Origin: Salinibacter altiplanensis
GTDB lineage: Bacteria; Bacteroidota; Rhodothermia; Rhodothermales; Salinibacteraceae
Assembly: GCF_002894645.1 (NCBI RefSeq)
Contig: NZ_NCQY01000002.1
Span: 301,784 to 365,783, forward strand
Length of the DNA: 64,000 bases
Reading direction: 5' to 3'
Shown: positions 42,005 to 51,265 of the stretch, piece after piece
How positions within the stretch are numbered: the first letter of the stretch is position 1
Layout of the letters: each line of letters begins with the position of its first letter
Position numbers and translations under genes: made by a program
Notes under the pieces: model-generated
What the model was told of the DNA's origin: nothing
Seen by the model: the letters and a program-made list of their open reading frames with translations, nothing else
Databases searched by the model: none

Positions 42005-43432
42005 TCACGCGCTGCCCACCGCCGCCTCCCGGTTTCGTCGGCTGATGAGCTTCCACTGCTCCGTCTGGAAGCGGTAGTAGATGACCGCGGCGGGCACGGC
42101 CGTCTCGGCGAACAGGGTGCCGTAGAGCCCCCAGATGCCGAACGACGTGACGGCCCCGAGGTAGGCCAGGGGGAGGGCGAAGACGAAGAGGCCCAATAGC
42201 TGGCCGTAGAAGGGCCATGTGGTGTCGCCACTGGCGCGGAGCGGTCCCATTGCGCCATTCATGACGCCCCAACACAGCACGCTCACACAGGCGGCCCGGA
42301 TGAGGGCCGTCGTGGGGGCCTGCACGGCGCCGTCGGCGACGAAGAGGGCACTGATCGGATCGGCCACAATGAAGACGGCGGCTCCGACCAGGGCATAGGT
42401 CGCGACGGTGAAGCGAAGGGTGTCGCGGGCGTAGCCGTCGGCGTCCTGCTCGTGGCCCGCGCCGAGCGACTGGCCGACGAGGCTGCTGGAGGCGAGCCCG
42501 AAGCCCCACCCGGGTGTGTTCATGAGGGCGCGGACGCGGAGCGCGACCACGAAGGCGGCCACCATGTTGGGCCCGTAGAGGCCCACGATGGCGAGCAGGG
42601 GAAACTGGCCGCCGTTCTGAGCGACCTTCCGCAGGGCGAGGGGGGTCGAGATGCGAGCGAGGTGACGGGCGTCCGCCGCGTCCCAGTAGGGCGCGGACCA
42701 GTTGATCTGGACGGGCAGGGAACCCACAACCGGAAGGCGCCCTGCGGTGAGCCCCCATCCGAGGAGAAGCACGCCGCCGATGCTCCCGAGAACCGTGCCC
42801 AGGGCCGCCCCGACCACGCCCAGGTCAAAGACAAAGATAAAGACGGCGTTCAGCCCCACGTTGATCACCGCGCCCCCGGCCCGCACGATCATGGGCGTCC
42901 AGGCATCGTCGGCCCCGATGAGGGTGCGGCTTCCGATCAGGTTGAGGGCCGCGAAGGGCATCGCCAGGCTTGCAACGCGCAGGTAGCGGGTGCCGTACTG
43001 GATGGCTTCCTCGCCCGTCCCGATGAGGCGAATGAGCGGCTCCGGAAGCGTCCAGAACACGAGGACGAGGGGCAATGTCACCAGGAGGGCGGCCCCCACG
43101 CTCACCTTCACCGCCCGGTCGATGTCGTCGTGCCGCCCGGCCCCGTACCGCTGCGAGACGAGGCTGATCGTTCCGCCGGCGATGCCGCCCCCGAGCATGT
43201 ACGTCATCGTCCAGTAGGGCACCCCGTAGCCCACCCCCGCGATGGCCGCCGGGCCCACGGTCATCCCCACCATCGCTACGTCGGCCGTTGCCTTCGACAT
43301 GCGCGCCAGGCCTGTCAGGATGCGGGGCCAGGCCAGGTCCGCAATCCGCTTCGCCCGCGAGGCCGCGATGAGTTGCCAATGGGCGAGGAGGCGCCCGATG
43401 CCCTCGACGGTGGCGCGGATGGGATTTGGCAC
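42005..43432 (-). CDS. MATE-family efflux transporter
   Basis: Protein of about 475 residues from GTG 43432; the frame is open to 43543, but the extra 37 residues are not typical. About twelve hydrophobic helices in two homologous halves, each starting with a motif like ILTGLARMSKATADVAMVG. AGRHDDIDRAVKVSVG and GPNMVAAFVVALRV are MATE-like loops and helices. It should export drugs or metabolites using a Na+ or H+ gradient; Na+ is likely in a halophile but is not visible from sequence. It converges with the histidine kinase and has no partner gene nearby. Confidence 0.87.
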   Translation of the reverse strand: MPNPIRATVEGIGRLLAHWQLIAASRAKRIADLAWPRILTGLARMSKATADVAMVGMTVGPAAIAGVGYGVPYWTMTYMLGGGIAGGTISLVSQRYGAGRHDDIDRAVKVSVGAALLVTLPLVLVFWTLPEPLIRLIGTGEEAIQYGTRYLRVASLAMPFAALNLIGSRTLIGADDAWTPMIVRAGGAVINVGLNAVFIFVFDLGVVGAALGTVLGSIGGVLLLGWGLTAGRLPVVGSLPVQINWSAPYWDAADARHLARISTPLALRKVAQNGGQFPLLAIVGLYGPNMVAAFVVALRVRALMNTPGWGFGLASSSLVGQSLGAGHEQDADGYARDTLRFTVATYALVGAAVFIVADPISALFVADGAVQAPTTALIRAACVSVLCWGVMNGAMGPLRASGDTTWPFYGQLLGLFVFALPLAYLGAVTSFGIWGLYGTLFAETAVPAAVIYYRFQTEQWKLISRRNREAAVGSA

Positions 43433-43753
43433 AGAGACGAATCGGAACGGAAAAACAGCGTGGACGGTCCCAACACCTACACGGATGGCGTGTCGGGGAA
43501 AGGAGGCACTTGTAAGGCAGAGGGGTTGTTCGGGGGAGTCCATCGGAGCGGGGGCTCAGCCCCAGGAATAACTGATTTCTACCATTCCCCTTACGTGCTC
43601 TTGACCTGCGGGCCTGCCGGCGTCCACCGCCCTTGGGCTCGAAACCCCAATCGACGGGAATGTGAGACGAATGAAATTGCCTTCATCAATCGGGAGAGGG
43701 ACGCGTTACGGCACCGCGTCTTGTAGTCTTTGTTTGCTCCAGTGTCCCTCCCA

Positions 43754-44530
43754 ATGCTGCTTTTCTATCTTCTGGCCGCCCTCGCCCTCGTTGTGATTGG
43801 TGCTGTCGTACGCACCTTCAAGGTCGTGAAGGAGTACGAGCGCGGCGTCAAATTTATGCTCGGCCAGTTCGTGAAGGTGATGAAGCCGGGCCTCGGCACG
43901 GTCATCCCACTGATTCAGTCGTGGGAACGGGTCGACATGCGCGTGAAGGCGGTCGACGTGCCGCGGCAGGAGAGCATCACCCGCGACAACGTGACCGTCG
44001 AGATCGACGCCGTCATCTACTACCAGGTGCGGGATGCAGAGAAGGCCATTCTGGAGGTCGAGGAGTACATGTACGCCACGCAGCAGTTGGCACAGACCAC
44101 CATGCGCAACATCGTTGGGGAGGTGGACCTCGACGCGCTGCTGGCCGAGCGGGAGCGCATCTCCCGGCAGATCCGTGAGATTATCGACGAGGCCACCGAC
44201 CCGTGGGGCATCGCGGTGCAGTCGGTGGAGCTCAAAGACATCGTCCTGGCGGAGAACATGAAGCGCGTGATCGCCCGGCAGGCCGAGGCCGAGCGAGAGC
44301 GCCGGGCCGTCACGATTCAGGCGGAGGGCGAGCTGGAGGCGGCCCAAAACATGGCCGATGCGGCCAGCACCCTCAACCAGGAAGAGGGTGCCCTGCACCT
44401 CCGCACGCTGCAAACGCTCAACAGCCTCAGCAGTGACGACTCAAACACCGTCATCTTCGCCGTGCCCACGGAGGCGCTGCGGGCCCTGGAGAAAATTGGG
44501 GCAGATGGGCCGGACGAGAGCAGTCCCTAG
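43754..44530 (+). CDS. Slipin/stomatin-like SPFH-domain membrane protein
   Basis: Protein of 258 residues from ATG 43754. An N-terminal hydrophobic hairpin (2-18) precedes the SPFH/band 7 domain, whose hallmarks are YERGVKFMLGQF, RVDMRVKAVDVPRQESITRDNV, the central EVDLDALLAERERISRQIREII and the coiled-coil QAEAERERRAVTIQAEGELEAAQNM. It oligomerises on the cytoplasmic face of membrane microdomains. Many slipins sit beside an NfeD protease partner; none is encoded here, so this is a stand-alone member. Confidence 0.93.
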   Translation: MLLFYLLAALALVVIGAVVRTFKVVKEYERGVKFMLGQFVKVMKPGLGTVIPLIQSWERVDMRVKAVDVPRQESITRDNVTVEIDAVIYYQVRDAEKAILEVEEYMYATQQLAQTTMRNIVGEVDLDALLAERERISRQIREIIDEATDPWGIAVQSVELKDIVLAENMKRVIARQAEAERERRAVTIQAEGELEAAQNMADAASTLNQEEGALHLRTLQTLNSLSSDDSNTVIFAVPTEALRALEKIGADGPDESSP

Positions 44531-44743
44531 CGGGAACCAGAGAAATGAAGAGACCGCCGGCCGTAACTGAGGTCCCGATCTACTGACAGTGCCCCTGGGG
44601 GCACCTCCTGCGACGACCGGGGCACTTTGATCTTGGGGCACCAGGCTTTCCACCGTTTTGCCACAGGCGGCCTGTTTGCCACCGCATTATACCAAATGCC
44701 GACGGTCATTGTGCACATTTGTGTGGATGATACGGGAAGAGAA

Positions 44744-44767
44744 CGTCGCGAGGCGCGCCTCGCGACG
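44744..44767. repeat. Perfect 24-bp palindrome
   Basis: CGTCGCGAGGCG is followed immediately by its exact reverse complement CGCCTCGCGACG, with no loop. It lies between the slipin gene and the tRNA terminator and has no T-run beside it. Confidence 0.7.
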
Positions 44768-44881
44768 GGCCTTCCGAGACGTCCCAGAGCCATCCGGTGC
44801 ATGGTGATCCCTCGCAACTGGTATTACCACCAAAACGGAGGCAAGCTGCAACAAACGTGTTGCAACGCGGCCCAACAGAAA

Positions 44882-44917
44882 ACGCCGATTCCAGGCCACA
44901 GGGCCCGGAATCGGCGT
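44882..44917 (-). terminator. Intrinsic terminator of the tRNA gene
   Basis: An eleven-base-pair perfect stem ACGCCGATTCC / GGAATCGGCGT with a fourteen-base loop, followed on the minus strand by TTTTCTG, 23 bases after the tRNA. Confidence 0.82.
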
Positions 44918-44939
44918 CCAAATGCTGCTTAGAGCCATG

Positions 44940-45013
44940 TACGCTCGGGAGGATTCGAACCCCCGGCCTTCGGTACCGGAAACCGATGCTCTGTCCGACT
45001 GAGCTACGAGCGC
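44940..45013 (-). tRNA. tRNA-Arg (anticodon CCG)
   Basis: The minus strand folds as a full cloverleaf: acceptor GCGCTCG/CGAGCGT, D arm GCTC/GAGC, anticodon stem TCGGT/ACCGA with loop TTCCGGT (anticodon CCG, reading CGG), T arm GGGGG/CCTCC with loop TTCGAAT. Discriminator base A. The CCA end is not encoded (the following bases are CAT). Single gene with its own terminator. Confidence 0.95.
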
Positions 45014-45149
45014 AACTCTGAAAACGACACTACAGTGTTCGGAAGACGCCCCGAAGTGTTCCTGCAAAGAATCGGCAAAGGGGCAAACAGGAGGGGGCGC
45101 CGTACTTTCAAGGCGCCGCTAGCCTTTCTCCCCTTGGGCCTTCCAGGTC

Positions 45150-46154
45150 GTGGCCGCTTCCTCCTCTGTCCCCGGCAGTGTTCTGTTCGATCCGTGGCAC
45201 CGACGGGGGCGCCTTCCGCTGGACGGCCCGTTGGAACGGGCGTCGGTAGGGCGGCCCACCCTCAGTTTTGTGACGGGCCTGTTGGGCCTCGGGGCTGCGT
45301 TTCTGTTGTTTCAGTTTCTCCTCACCCCCATCGCGCTCCTGACTCAGATTGCGCTGGCGGAGGGGGGACTGTCGATGAAGGTGTTTCAGAATCCGGAGCG
45401 GCTGGTGGCGTCCTACACACAGGAGTTGCTGATCAGCAACAGCATCGGGCAGGTGGTGGGGCTGGCGGGGCCGGCGCTGCTGGCGGCGCGGCTGCACTCG
45501 TCCGAATGGGCGGCGTACCTGCGCCTGCGGGGCGTGGACGGGCGGCTCCTGGCGCTGGCCCTGGTCGGGATCGTGGGGCTGCAGCCCGTGACGCAGTGGC
45601 TGGCGGAGCTCAATCGGGCGCTGCCCCTGCCGGAGTCCCTCCGGGTGATGGAGCAGTCGCAGCTGGAGCTAATTCGGAGTGTGTTGGAGAGTGACTTGGG
45701 GCTTCTCTTCAACGTCACGATGCTGGCGCTCGTGCCCGGTGTGTGTGAAGAACTGCTGTTCCGTGGCTATGCCCAGCGACAGTTTGAGCGTGCCGCCGGG
45801 CCGGTCGGCGGAATTCTCTTGGCCGGGGGGCTCTTCGGACTGTATCACCTTCGCCCCTCGCAGGCCCTTCCGCTGACTGTGCTCGGGCTGTACATGGCCT
45901 ACCTCGTGTGGCGCACAGGCAGCCTCGTGCCGGCCGTGCTGGTCCACATTGTGCACAACGGCCTCGCCGTTGCCGGGGCCCGGTACGTGGAGACGCATCC
46001 CGACTATACAGTCCGTGTGCTTGAACGGACCTCCATGCCCTGGTCCCTGGTGGGACTCGGGTTCGTCATTGTGGGAGGTGTTCTCTATGTTATGCACTCC
46101 CTCGCTTCACGCATCCGCGATCCCGAACGTGGGACGGAGCGCTCTTCTCCTTGA
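45150..46154 (+). CDS. CPBP-family intramembrane metalloprotease
   Basis: Protein of 334 residues from GTG 45150 with about seven membrane helices. The CPBP active-site motifs are visible: CEELLFRGYAQ (E200, E201, R205), GLYHLRPSQALPL (histidine) and LVHIVHNGLAVAG (histidine and asparagine). Family members include CAAX-prenyl-type endopeptidases and bacteriocin-immunity proteins; here the role is unknown. It opens a group with the DUF2007 gene and cdsA, all in one direction with short gaps, so an operon is likely. Confidence 0.88.
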   Translation: MAASSSVPGSVLFDPWHRRGRLPLDGPLERASVGRPTLSFVTGLLGLGAAFLLFQFLLTPIALLTQIALAEGGLSMKVFQNPERLVASYTQELLISNSIGQVVGLAGPALLAARLHSSEWAAYLRLRGVDGRLLALALVGIVGLQPVTQWLAELNRALPLPESLRVMEQSQLELIRSVLESDLGLLFNVTMLALVPGVCEELLFRGYAQRQFERAAGPVGGILLAGGLFGLYHLRPSQALPLTVLGLYMAYLVWRTGSLVPAVLVHIVHNGLAVAGARYVETHPDYTVRVLERTSMPWSLVGLGFVIVGGVLYVMHSLASRIRDPERGTERSSP

Positions 46155-46169
46155 TCGTGTCTACACCCC

Positions 46170-46550
46170 ATGAGTTCGCACGAGAATTGGGCGAGCGTCT
46201 TCCGGACCAGCACCGACTACGAAGCCGACCTCGTTCGGGATCGGCTTGACGACAGCGGCATTCCGGCCGTCGTGCTGACCCAGCGCGACCATGCGTTCAA
46301 CCTCACCGTCGGCGACCTTGCTTCGGTGCGCGTGATGGTGCCGCCGGGACAGGCCGACCGGGCGGCGTCGCTGTTGGAGGAGCAGCTTTCGGACAAGGAA
46401 CTGGAGGCGGCGGCCCTGGATGCGGACCCTGATGCGTCCCCGGCCAATCCCCCCGATCAAGACTCAAAGCTCGACTCCGGGCACGAGCACATGGACCTGG
46501 GGCCGCCCGACGAGGATTGGGAGGACGCCGCCGACAACTCGTCGGCGTAG
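46170..46550 (+). CDS. DUF2007 protein
   Basis: Protein of 126 residues. The first ~70 match the DUF2007 domain (WASVFRTSTDYEADLVRDRLDDSGIPAVVL, followed by VRVMVPPGQADRA), a ferredoxin-like fold thought to take part in signalling. The C-terminal 50 residues are highly acidic and probably unstructured. It lies 16 bases after the CPBP gene and 48 before cdsA. Confidence 0.82.
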   Translation: MSSHENWASVFRTSTDYEADLVRDRLDDSGIPAVVLTQRDHAFNLTVGDLASVRVMVPPGQADRAASLLEEQLSDKELEAAALDADPDASPANPPDQDSKLDSGHEHMDLGPPDEDWEDAADNSSA

Positions 46551-46597
46551 GGGGAGAGGATCGACGCCATGGAGTGGACTGACTGCGCTGCGTTCCC

Positions 46598-47416
46598 GTG
46601 AGCAACAACCTTCGCCGGATCGTCACGGCCCTCTTGGCGGCGCCGGTCGTGCTGGGACTGGCCTATCTGGGGAGCTGGTGGTTTGCGGGCCTGGTCGCCG
46701 GCATCGGGCTGTTGGGACAGCGGGAGCTCTACCGGATGGCCCGCCAGGGAGGCGCATGGCCTCAACGAGTGTGGGGAGGGGTTGTGGGGGGGCTCCTCGT
46801 GGTCACGTTCCTGCGGCCGGCCCTCTGGCCCGTTGGGGCAGCAGTCTTGCTGCTCTTCGTCGTGGCCGCGCCGCTCCTGGTGTCGCAGGAGCAGTTTCTG
46901 TTTAGCTTCACGGTGACGCTCGCGGGTGCCGTGTACCCGACCGGCCTGCTTGGAAGTCTCATCTGGCTTCGAGAGGCCCGAAATGCGACCGTCGGCGACA
47001 AAGAGGCGTTCTGGCTCGTCGTGTTCGTACTGGTGGTGGTGTGGGCGACGGACGTGGCGGCCTACTACGTCGGCAAGACCCTCGGGCGGCGTCCCCTCGC
47101 TCCGTCCATCTCCCCGAACAAGACGTGGGAGGGCACGCTCGGGGGCTTGGGGGCGGCCCTGATCGTCGGCCTTGTGCTCAAGCTGACCGTCGTGGACCTC
47201 CTCGCCTGGACCCATGTGGTCGCTCTGATCGGGATTGGAGGGGGAGTCAGCCAACTCGGGGATCTGCTAGAGAGCAAGCTGAAGCGCTCGGTGGCGGTCG
47301 ACGATTCGAGCCAGCTCCTGCCGGGCCACGGCGGGATGCTGGACCGGTTCGATGCGATGGCCGTGGCGGCCCCGCTCAGCGTGCTCTACCTCCACCTGGT
47401 TGCGGGCCTGGTCTAG
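46598..47416 (+). CDS. cdsA: Phosphatidate cytidylyltransferase
   Basis: Protein of 272 residues from GTG 46598 with about seven membrane helices. The family signature runs SPNKTWEG (about 170), then GGGVSQLGDLLESKLKR and VDDSSQLLPGHGGMLDRFDAM, which contains the conserved GHGGxxDRxD block of CDP-diglyceride synthases. It makes CDP-diacylglycerol for phospholipids at the inner membrane. It follows the CPBP and DUF2007 genes closely. Confidence 0.94.
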   Translation: MSNNLRRIVTALLAAPVVLGLAYLGSWWFAGLVAGIGLLGQRELYRMARQGGAWPQRVWGGVVGGLLVVTFLRPALWPVGAAVLLLFVVAAPLLVSQEQFLFSFTVTLAGAVYPTGLLGSLIWLREARNATVGDKEAFWLVVFVLVVVWATDVAAYYVGKTLGRRPLAPSISPNKTWEGTLGGLGAALIVGLVLKLTVVDLLAWTHVVALIGIGGGVSQLGDLLESKLKRSVAVDDSSQLLPGHGGMLDRFDAMAVAAPLSVLYLHLVAGLV

Positions 47417-47562
47417 CGTCCGGTTGTACGCCGGGAACAGAGCCGCGAATGGGCGCGAGAGGGACGGCCTGAGAGGGGCCAGACACCGGTCTATAGGAAC
47501 GACGGCTCCGACCGTTCTGTTCAGAATGGCGCACGTTTTCCTGACACGCAGCCGACACGCCC

Positions 47563-47763
47563 ATGGGTTTGTTCAGTGCCGGGCGTGGGCCCCGGTCGTT
47601 CGACTATCGGCCTCGCCACCACGACCCGGAGGAGGAGGACGACCGCGACATCCGGCGGCGGATGAAGTCCCGCCGCGCTCAGGAAGCCCAGCGCAGCCCG
47701 CTCAGCCTGCTGTTCTTCCTGGCCCTGCTGTTTCTCACGGTACTCCTTTACTACTCGCTGTAA
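47563..47763 (+). CDS. Small single-span membrane protein, unknown
   Basis: Protein of 66 residues. A charged N-terminal half (PEEEDDRDIRRRMKSRRAQ) and one C-terminal membrane helix (SLLFFLALLFLTVLLYYSL). Likely topology is N-in. It is placed directly before mutL (22-base gap), but no functional link is known. Not a recognised family. Confidence 0.6.
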   Translation: MGLFSAGRGPRSFDYRPRHHDPEEEDDRDIRRRMKSRRAQEAQRSPLSLLFFLALLFLTVLLYYSL

Positions 47764-47785
47764 ATTTTCGCAGTCCGTCCGCGCC

Positions 47786-49768
47786 GTGTCCGACGAGTCC
47801 GCCCCATCCGAGGGCCTCATTGAGGTGATGTCCGACCGCCTTGCCAACCAGATCGCGGCGGGCGAGGTGGTGCAGCGGCCCGCCTCGGTGGCGAAGGAGC
47901 TGGTCGAGAATGCCCTGGATGCGGGGGCCTCATCGGTGGAGGTGCTCCTGAAAGATGCAGGGAGCACCCTCGTACAGGTCATCGACGACGGGTGTGGGAT
48001 GGGGCCGGGGGACGCGGAGCGCTGCTTCGAGCGACACGCCACCAGCAAGCTCCGCTCGGTAGACGACCTGGAGCGCATTCGGACGCTCGGGTTTCGGGGA
48101 GAGGCCCTCGCGTCGATCGCCGCCGTCTCGCAGGTGACGCTGAAGACCAAGCGGGTGGAGGACGAGGCGGGGAGCCTGGTTCGGGTCGAGGGGGGAGAGC
48201 CGGTGGAAAAACGTCCCTGCGCGATCCCGAGCGGCACCTCCGTGGCGGTCCGCAACCTGTTCTTCAATGTGCCGGCCCGGCGCAACTTTCTGAAGACCCC
48301 GGCGACCGAGCTGAAGCACCTCTCGCAAACCGTCCAGTCTCTGGCCCTGGCCAACCCCGACACGGCGGTCCGTCTGGAGCACGACGGCCACGAGCACTAC
48401 GACCTGCCCGCGGCCCGAAATGACGGCTGGCAAACGGCCACCCGGGCCCGCATTCTCGGCCTCTTCGGCAGCGACCACGAGGGCGAATTGGTGGCGGTCG
48501 AAGATGAATCGAGTGACCTCAGGCTGCGCGGGTTCGTGGGGGCGCCGTCCTTTCACCGAAAGACGCGGGGGGAGCAGTTCTTGTTCGTGAACGGCCGGGC
48601 CGTCACAGATCGGTACCTGAGCCACGCGGTCAAGAAGGCGTACGGCGAACTGGTGCCAGATGGGGCATTTCCGTTCTTCGCGCTCTTTCTGGCGATGAAC
48701 CCGGAGCGGGTGGACGTGAATGTCCATCCGCAGAAGGAGGAGGTGAAGTTCGACGATCAGAGCGGCATCTACGGGTTCTTGCGGAGTGCGGTGCGGAGGG
48801 CCCTGGGGCGCGTGCACGTGTCGCCGCAGATGAACGACGGGGGAGAAGACAAGACGGAGCGTGGAGCGGACGCCCCCGGTTCCGACGAGGAGGACGCAGG
48901 CGGCCCCGCATCTCCGGTGCTGGGCGATGGCACCTCCTCTTCACGGCCCCCGCCGACGTCTTTTCAGCCGCGGCAGTCGTCCGGAGGCGGATCGGAACGT
49001 TCGTCTGCCGGGCCGTCCGCTCGCCCCTCCAGGTCGGAGGGTGCTTCTCCATCGGCGTCGCCGGGGGATCGGTCCGATACGCTCTACCATCCTCCGGACG
49101 CGCCCGACGAGGCTTCCTCGGAGGACGCCCTGCCCTCGTCCCCTCAGCGAGAGACAAGATCGTCTCCGACCCCTGCCTCCAACGACGGGGCGGAGCGCTC
49201 GGGCCCGCGTCCGGTCTGGGGGCTGCACGACACCTACGTCGTGACGCCGACGGAAACGGGAATCATGCTCGTCGACCAGCGCGCGGCGCACGTTCGTGTG
49301 CTCTACGAGCGAGCCCGGGCGCATCTCCGCGACCAGCAGGGGGCGTCTCAGCGCCTGCTCTTTCCACACACCGTGGAGCTGTCTCCCGCCGAGATCGAGC
49401 TGCTGAACGAGTTGCGGACGGACCTCGATGCGCTTGGGTTTGAGCTGGAGCGCCTCAGTGGACGAACCGTGTCGGTGCGGGGCGTGCCGACCGACGTGCC
49501 GGACGGCAACGAAGATACGATCCTGGAGGAGCTCCTGGAGCAGTACCAGTCCGCTCAGAATGCCGTCGAGGATGAGCGCCGTGAGCACCTCGCGAAAACG
49601 ATGGCCCAGCGGAGTGCCGTGGGCCGAGGGCAGTCGTTGTCGGAGGAGGAGCGCCGAGCCCTTCTCCACGACCTGTTCGACTGCGAAATGCCCTACGCCG
49701 ACCCCACCGGCACGCCCACAATCGTTAAGTTTTCGATGGAGGAATTGGCCGACCGCTTCGGCCGGTAG
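47786..49768 (+). CDS. mutL: DNA mismatch repair protein MutL, endonuclease motifs degenerate
   Basis: Protein of 660 residues from GTG 47786. The N-terminal GHKL ATPase has IAAGEVVQRPASVAKELVENALDAG, DDGCGM, TLGFRGEALASI and a FVNGRAV block. A Ser/Pro/Asp-rich linker (about 350-475) precedes the dimerisation domain. Where endonuclease-type MutL has DQHAxxE, this has DQRAAHVRVLYE (497-508), lacking the first glutamate; the second motif, usually CPHGRP, is DPTGTP (639-644), and ACHSAI is AQRSAV. It therefore probably cannot nick DNA itself. tilS follows 28 bases later. Confidence 0.93.
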   Translation: MSDESAPSEGLIEVMSDRLANQIAAGEVVQRPASVAKELVENALDAGASSVEVLLKDAGSTLVQVIDDGCGMGPGDAERCFERHATSKLRSVDDLERIRTLGFRGEALASIAAVSQVTLKTKRVEDEAGSLVRVEGGEPVEKRPCAIPSGTSVAVRNLFFNVPARRNFLKTPATELKHLSQTVQSLALANPDTAVRLEHDGHEHYDLPAARNDGWQTATRARILGLFGSDHEGELVAVEDESSDLRLRGFVGAPSFHRKTRGEQFLFVNGRAVTDRYLSHAVKKAYGELVPDGAFPFFALFLAMNPERVDVNVHPQKEEVKFDDQSGIYGFLRSAVRRALGRVHVSPQMNDGGEDKTERGADAPGSDEEDAGGPASPVLGDGTSSSRPPPTSFQPRQSSGGGSERSSAGPSARPSRSEGASPSASPGDRSDTLYHPPDAPDEASSEDALPSSPQRETRSSPTPASNDGAERSGPRPVWGLHDTYVVTPTETGIMLVDQRAAHVRVLYERARAHLRDQQGASQRLLFPHTVELSPAEIELLNELRTDLDALGFELERLSGRTVSVRGVPTDVPDGNEDTILEELLEQYQSAQNAVEDERREHLAKTMAQRSAVGRGQSLSEEERRALLHDLFDCEMPYADPTGTPTIVKFSMEELADRFGR

Positions 49769-49796
49769 GTCGTTTTTCCCACGAGCCTGTAGCCCG

Positions 49797-51203
49797 ATGT
49801 CACACACGCTCGTTGACACGGTTGCGGCGTTCAGCGAACGGTACGCCCTGCTGGACGATGAACCGATACTGGTGGCCGCAAGCGGCGGTGTGGACTCGAT
49901 GACGTGTCTCTCTGTGCTCCGGCACCTGGGCGTCGACGTGCACGCCCTCCACGCCAACTACGGGCTGCGGGCCGGGGCCGATGCGGACGAAGCTCTGGTG
50001 CGCCGGTGGTGCAGCGACCAGTCGCCCCCGGTGCCGCTCTCCGTAGTGGCGCTGGATGCTGAACGCCGGGTCGCCTCCAACGACGAGTCGCTTCAAGAAG
50101 CCGCCCGTCGACTGCGCTACGACGCCCTCGCCGATCACGCCGCAGAGATTGGGGCGGCCGCCGTGGCGACGGGGCATCACCGCGACGACCAGGCCGAGAC
50201 GCTTCTCCTCAACCTCGTTCGCGGGAGCGGGCCGGAGGGGCTCGCCGGGATGCGGCCTGCACGGCTCCTCAAGGCCGATTCGTCCGTTCTCCTCGTTCGT
50301 CCCCTTCTGAACGTCCGACGGGCCGCCATCGAGTCCTACGCCGACGCCATCGGACTTCCGTGGCGGACCGATCCGACCAACCGCCGTCACGACTACGACC
50401 GCGGTGTGGTGCGGACCGACATTCTTCCCCGACTGGAGTCTCACTTCGAGGGCGCGACCGACGCCCTGGCCCGCTCGGCGGATCTCATGCAGGAGTACGT
50501 CGACCAGGCCCTCCGTCCCGGCCTGAATCAGCGGATGTCACAGGCGTACACGGGCTGCGAGGCGGGCGGGGCCCTGTCCGTTGCGGTCCTGCGTGCAGAG
50601 CCGTCCGTCTGGCGACGGCGCCTTCTTCTGGAGGCCCTGCGCCGCACGCTGCCCGCTGCACCCTACTCCCGGGCGGTGGCCGAAGAGCTGGAGTCCCTCG
50701 TGGAGGCACAGGTGGGCAAGCGCGTCGAAGTGGGGGCGGGCACCGTCTGGCGGGAGCGTGGGCAGCTGCGCTTCGTGCCCGGCGCCGCCACGCACGCCCC
50801 GGCCTCGCCCACGCCTGTTGAGTGGGGAACGCCGGTGTCCATTCCCCAGGGCCGTCTCCGGGTGGAGCTGTGTGACGAGCGGCCCGCGTCGCTGGCGTCC
50901 GGCACGCCGCACGTTGCCTACGCCGACGCGGACCGGCTGGGGACGGCGCCCACGGTGCGTCCTTGGGCGGATGGCGACCGCATCCGGCCGCTGGGGCTGG
51001 ACGGGACCAAGCCGGTGAGCGACCTCCTCACCGAAGCCCGTGTGCCCCCTCACGACCGAGGGCAGGTGTCTGTGTTGTGCGGGAACGACCGCATTGCCTG
51101 GGTGGTGAGCCACCGGCTCGCGCACCGGGTCCGCGTGCGACCGGAAACCGACCGGGTGGCCCGGCTTGTCCTCCGTCCGCATGAAAACCCCTCGGACAAT
51201 TGA
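49797..51203 (+). CDS. tilS: tRNA(Ile)-lysidine synthase
   Basis: Protein of 468 residues from ATG 49797; the frame is open far upstream, inside mutL. It converts C34 of the CAU tRNA-Ile to lysidine so that AUA is read as isoleucine. The PP-loop SGGVDS is at 29-34, followed by the family ATGHHRDDQAETLLLNLVRGSG and a GLAGM segment; the C-terminal domains (to 468) fit TilS of usual length, ending with the small KPVSDLLTEARVP module. The hpt gene starts right after, the same tilS-hpt pairing seen in Firmicutes. Confidence 0.93.
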   Translation: MSHTLVDTVAAFSERYALLDDEPILVAASGGVDSMTCLSVLRHLGVDVHALHANYGLRAGADADEALVRRWCSDQSPPVPLSVVALDAERRVASNDESLQEAARRLRYDALADHAAEIGAAAVATGHHRDDQAETLLLNLVRGSGPEGLAGMRPARLLKADSSVLLVRPLLNVRRAAIESYADAIGLPWRTDPTNRRHDYDRGVVRTDILPRLESHFEGATDALARSADLMQEYVDQALRPGLNQRMSQAYTGCEAGGALSVAVLRAEPSVWRRRLLLEALRRTLPAAPYSRAVAEELESLVEAQVGKRVEVGAGTVWRERGQLRFVPGAATHAPASPTPVEWGTPVSIPQGRLRVELCDERPASLASGTPHVAYADADRLGTAPTVRPWADGDRIRPLGLDGTKPVSDLLTEARVPPHDRGQVSVLCGNDRIAWVVSHRLAHRVRVRPETDRVARLVLRPHENPSDN

Positions 51204-51229
51204 CACTCTTCGGGGCCGCCGCCTAGCTT
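51200..51229 (+). promoter_or_regulatory. Probable promoter of hpt inside the tilS 3' end
   Basis: TTGACA (51200-51205) overlaps the tilS stop, followed after 18 bases by TAGCTT (51224-51229), 37 bases before the first hpt ATG. The -10 also fits the Bacteroidota TANNTTTG pattern in part. Confidence 0.5.
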
Positions 51230-51265
51230 AGATTGTCGTGCTTACGCTTTGCTTTCTTTCCATCG

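Larger units (their letters stand above)
44531..44939. other. Intergenic region between slipin and tRNA-Arg
   Basis: About 400 bases without a gene. It holds a seven-base dyad (GTGCCCC/GGGGCAC at 44589-44604), a perfect 24-base palindrome at 44744-44767, and the tRNA terminator at 44882-44917. No coding frame is convincing. Confidence 0.55.

Noticed and set aside
44589..44604. GTGCCCC/GGGGCAC dyad as terminator of the slipin gene
   Set aside because: The loop would be two bases and no T-run follows on either strand.
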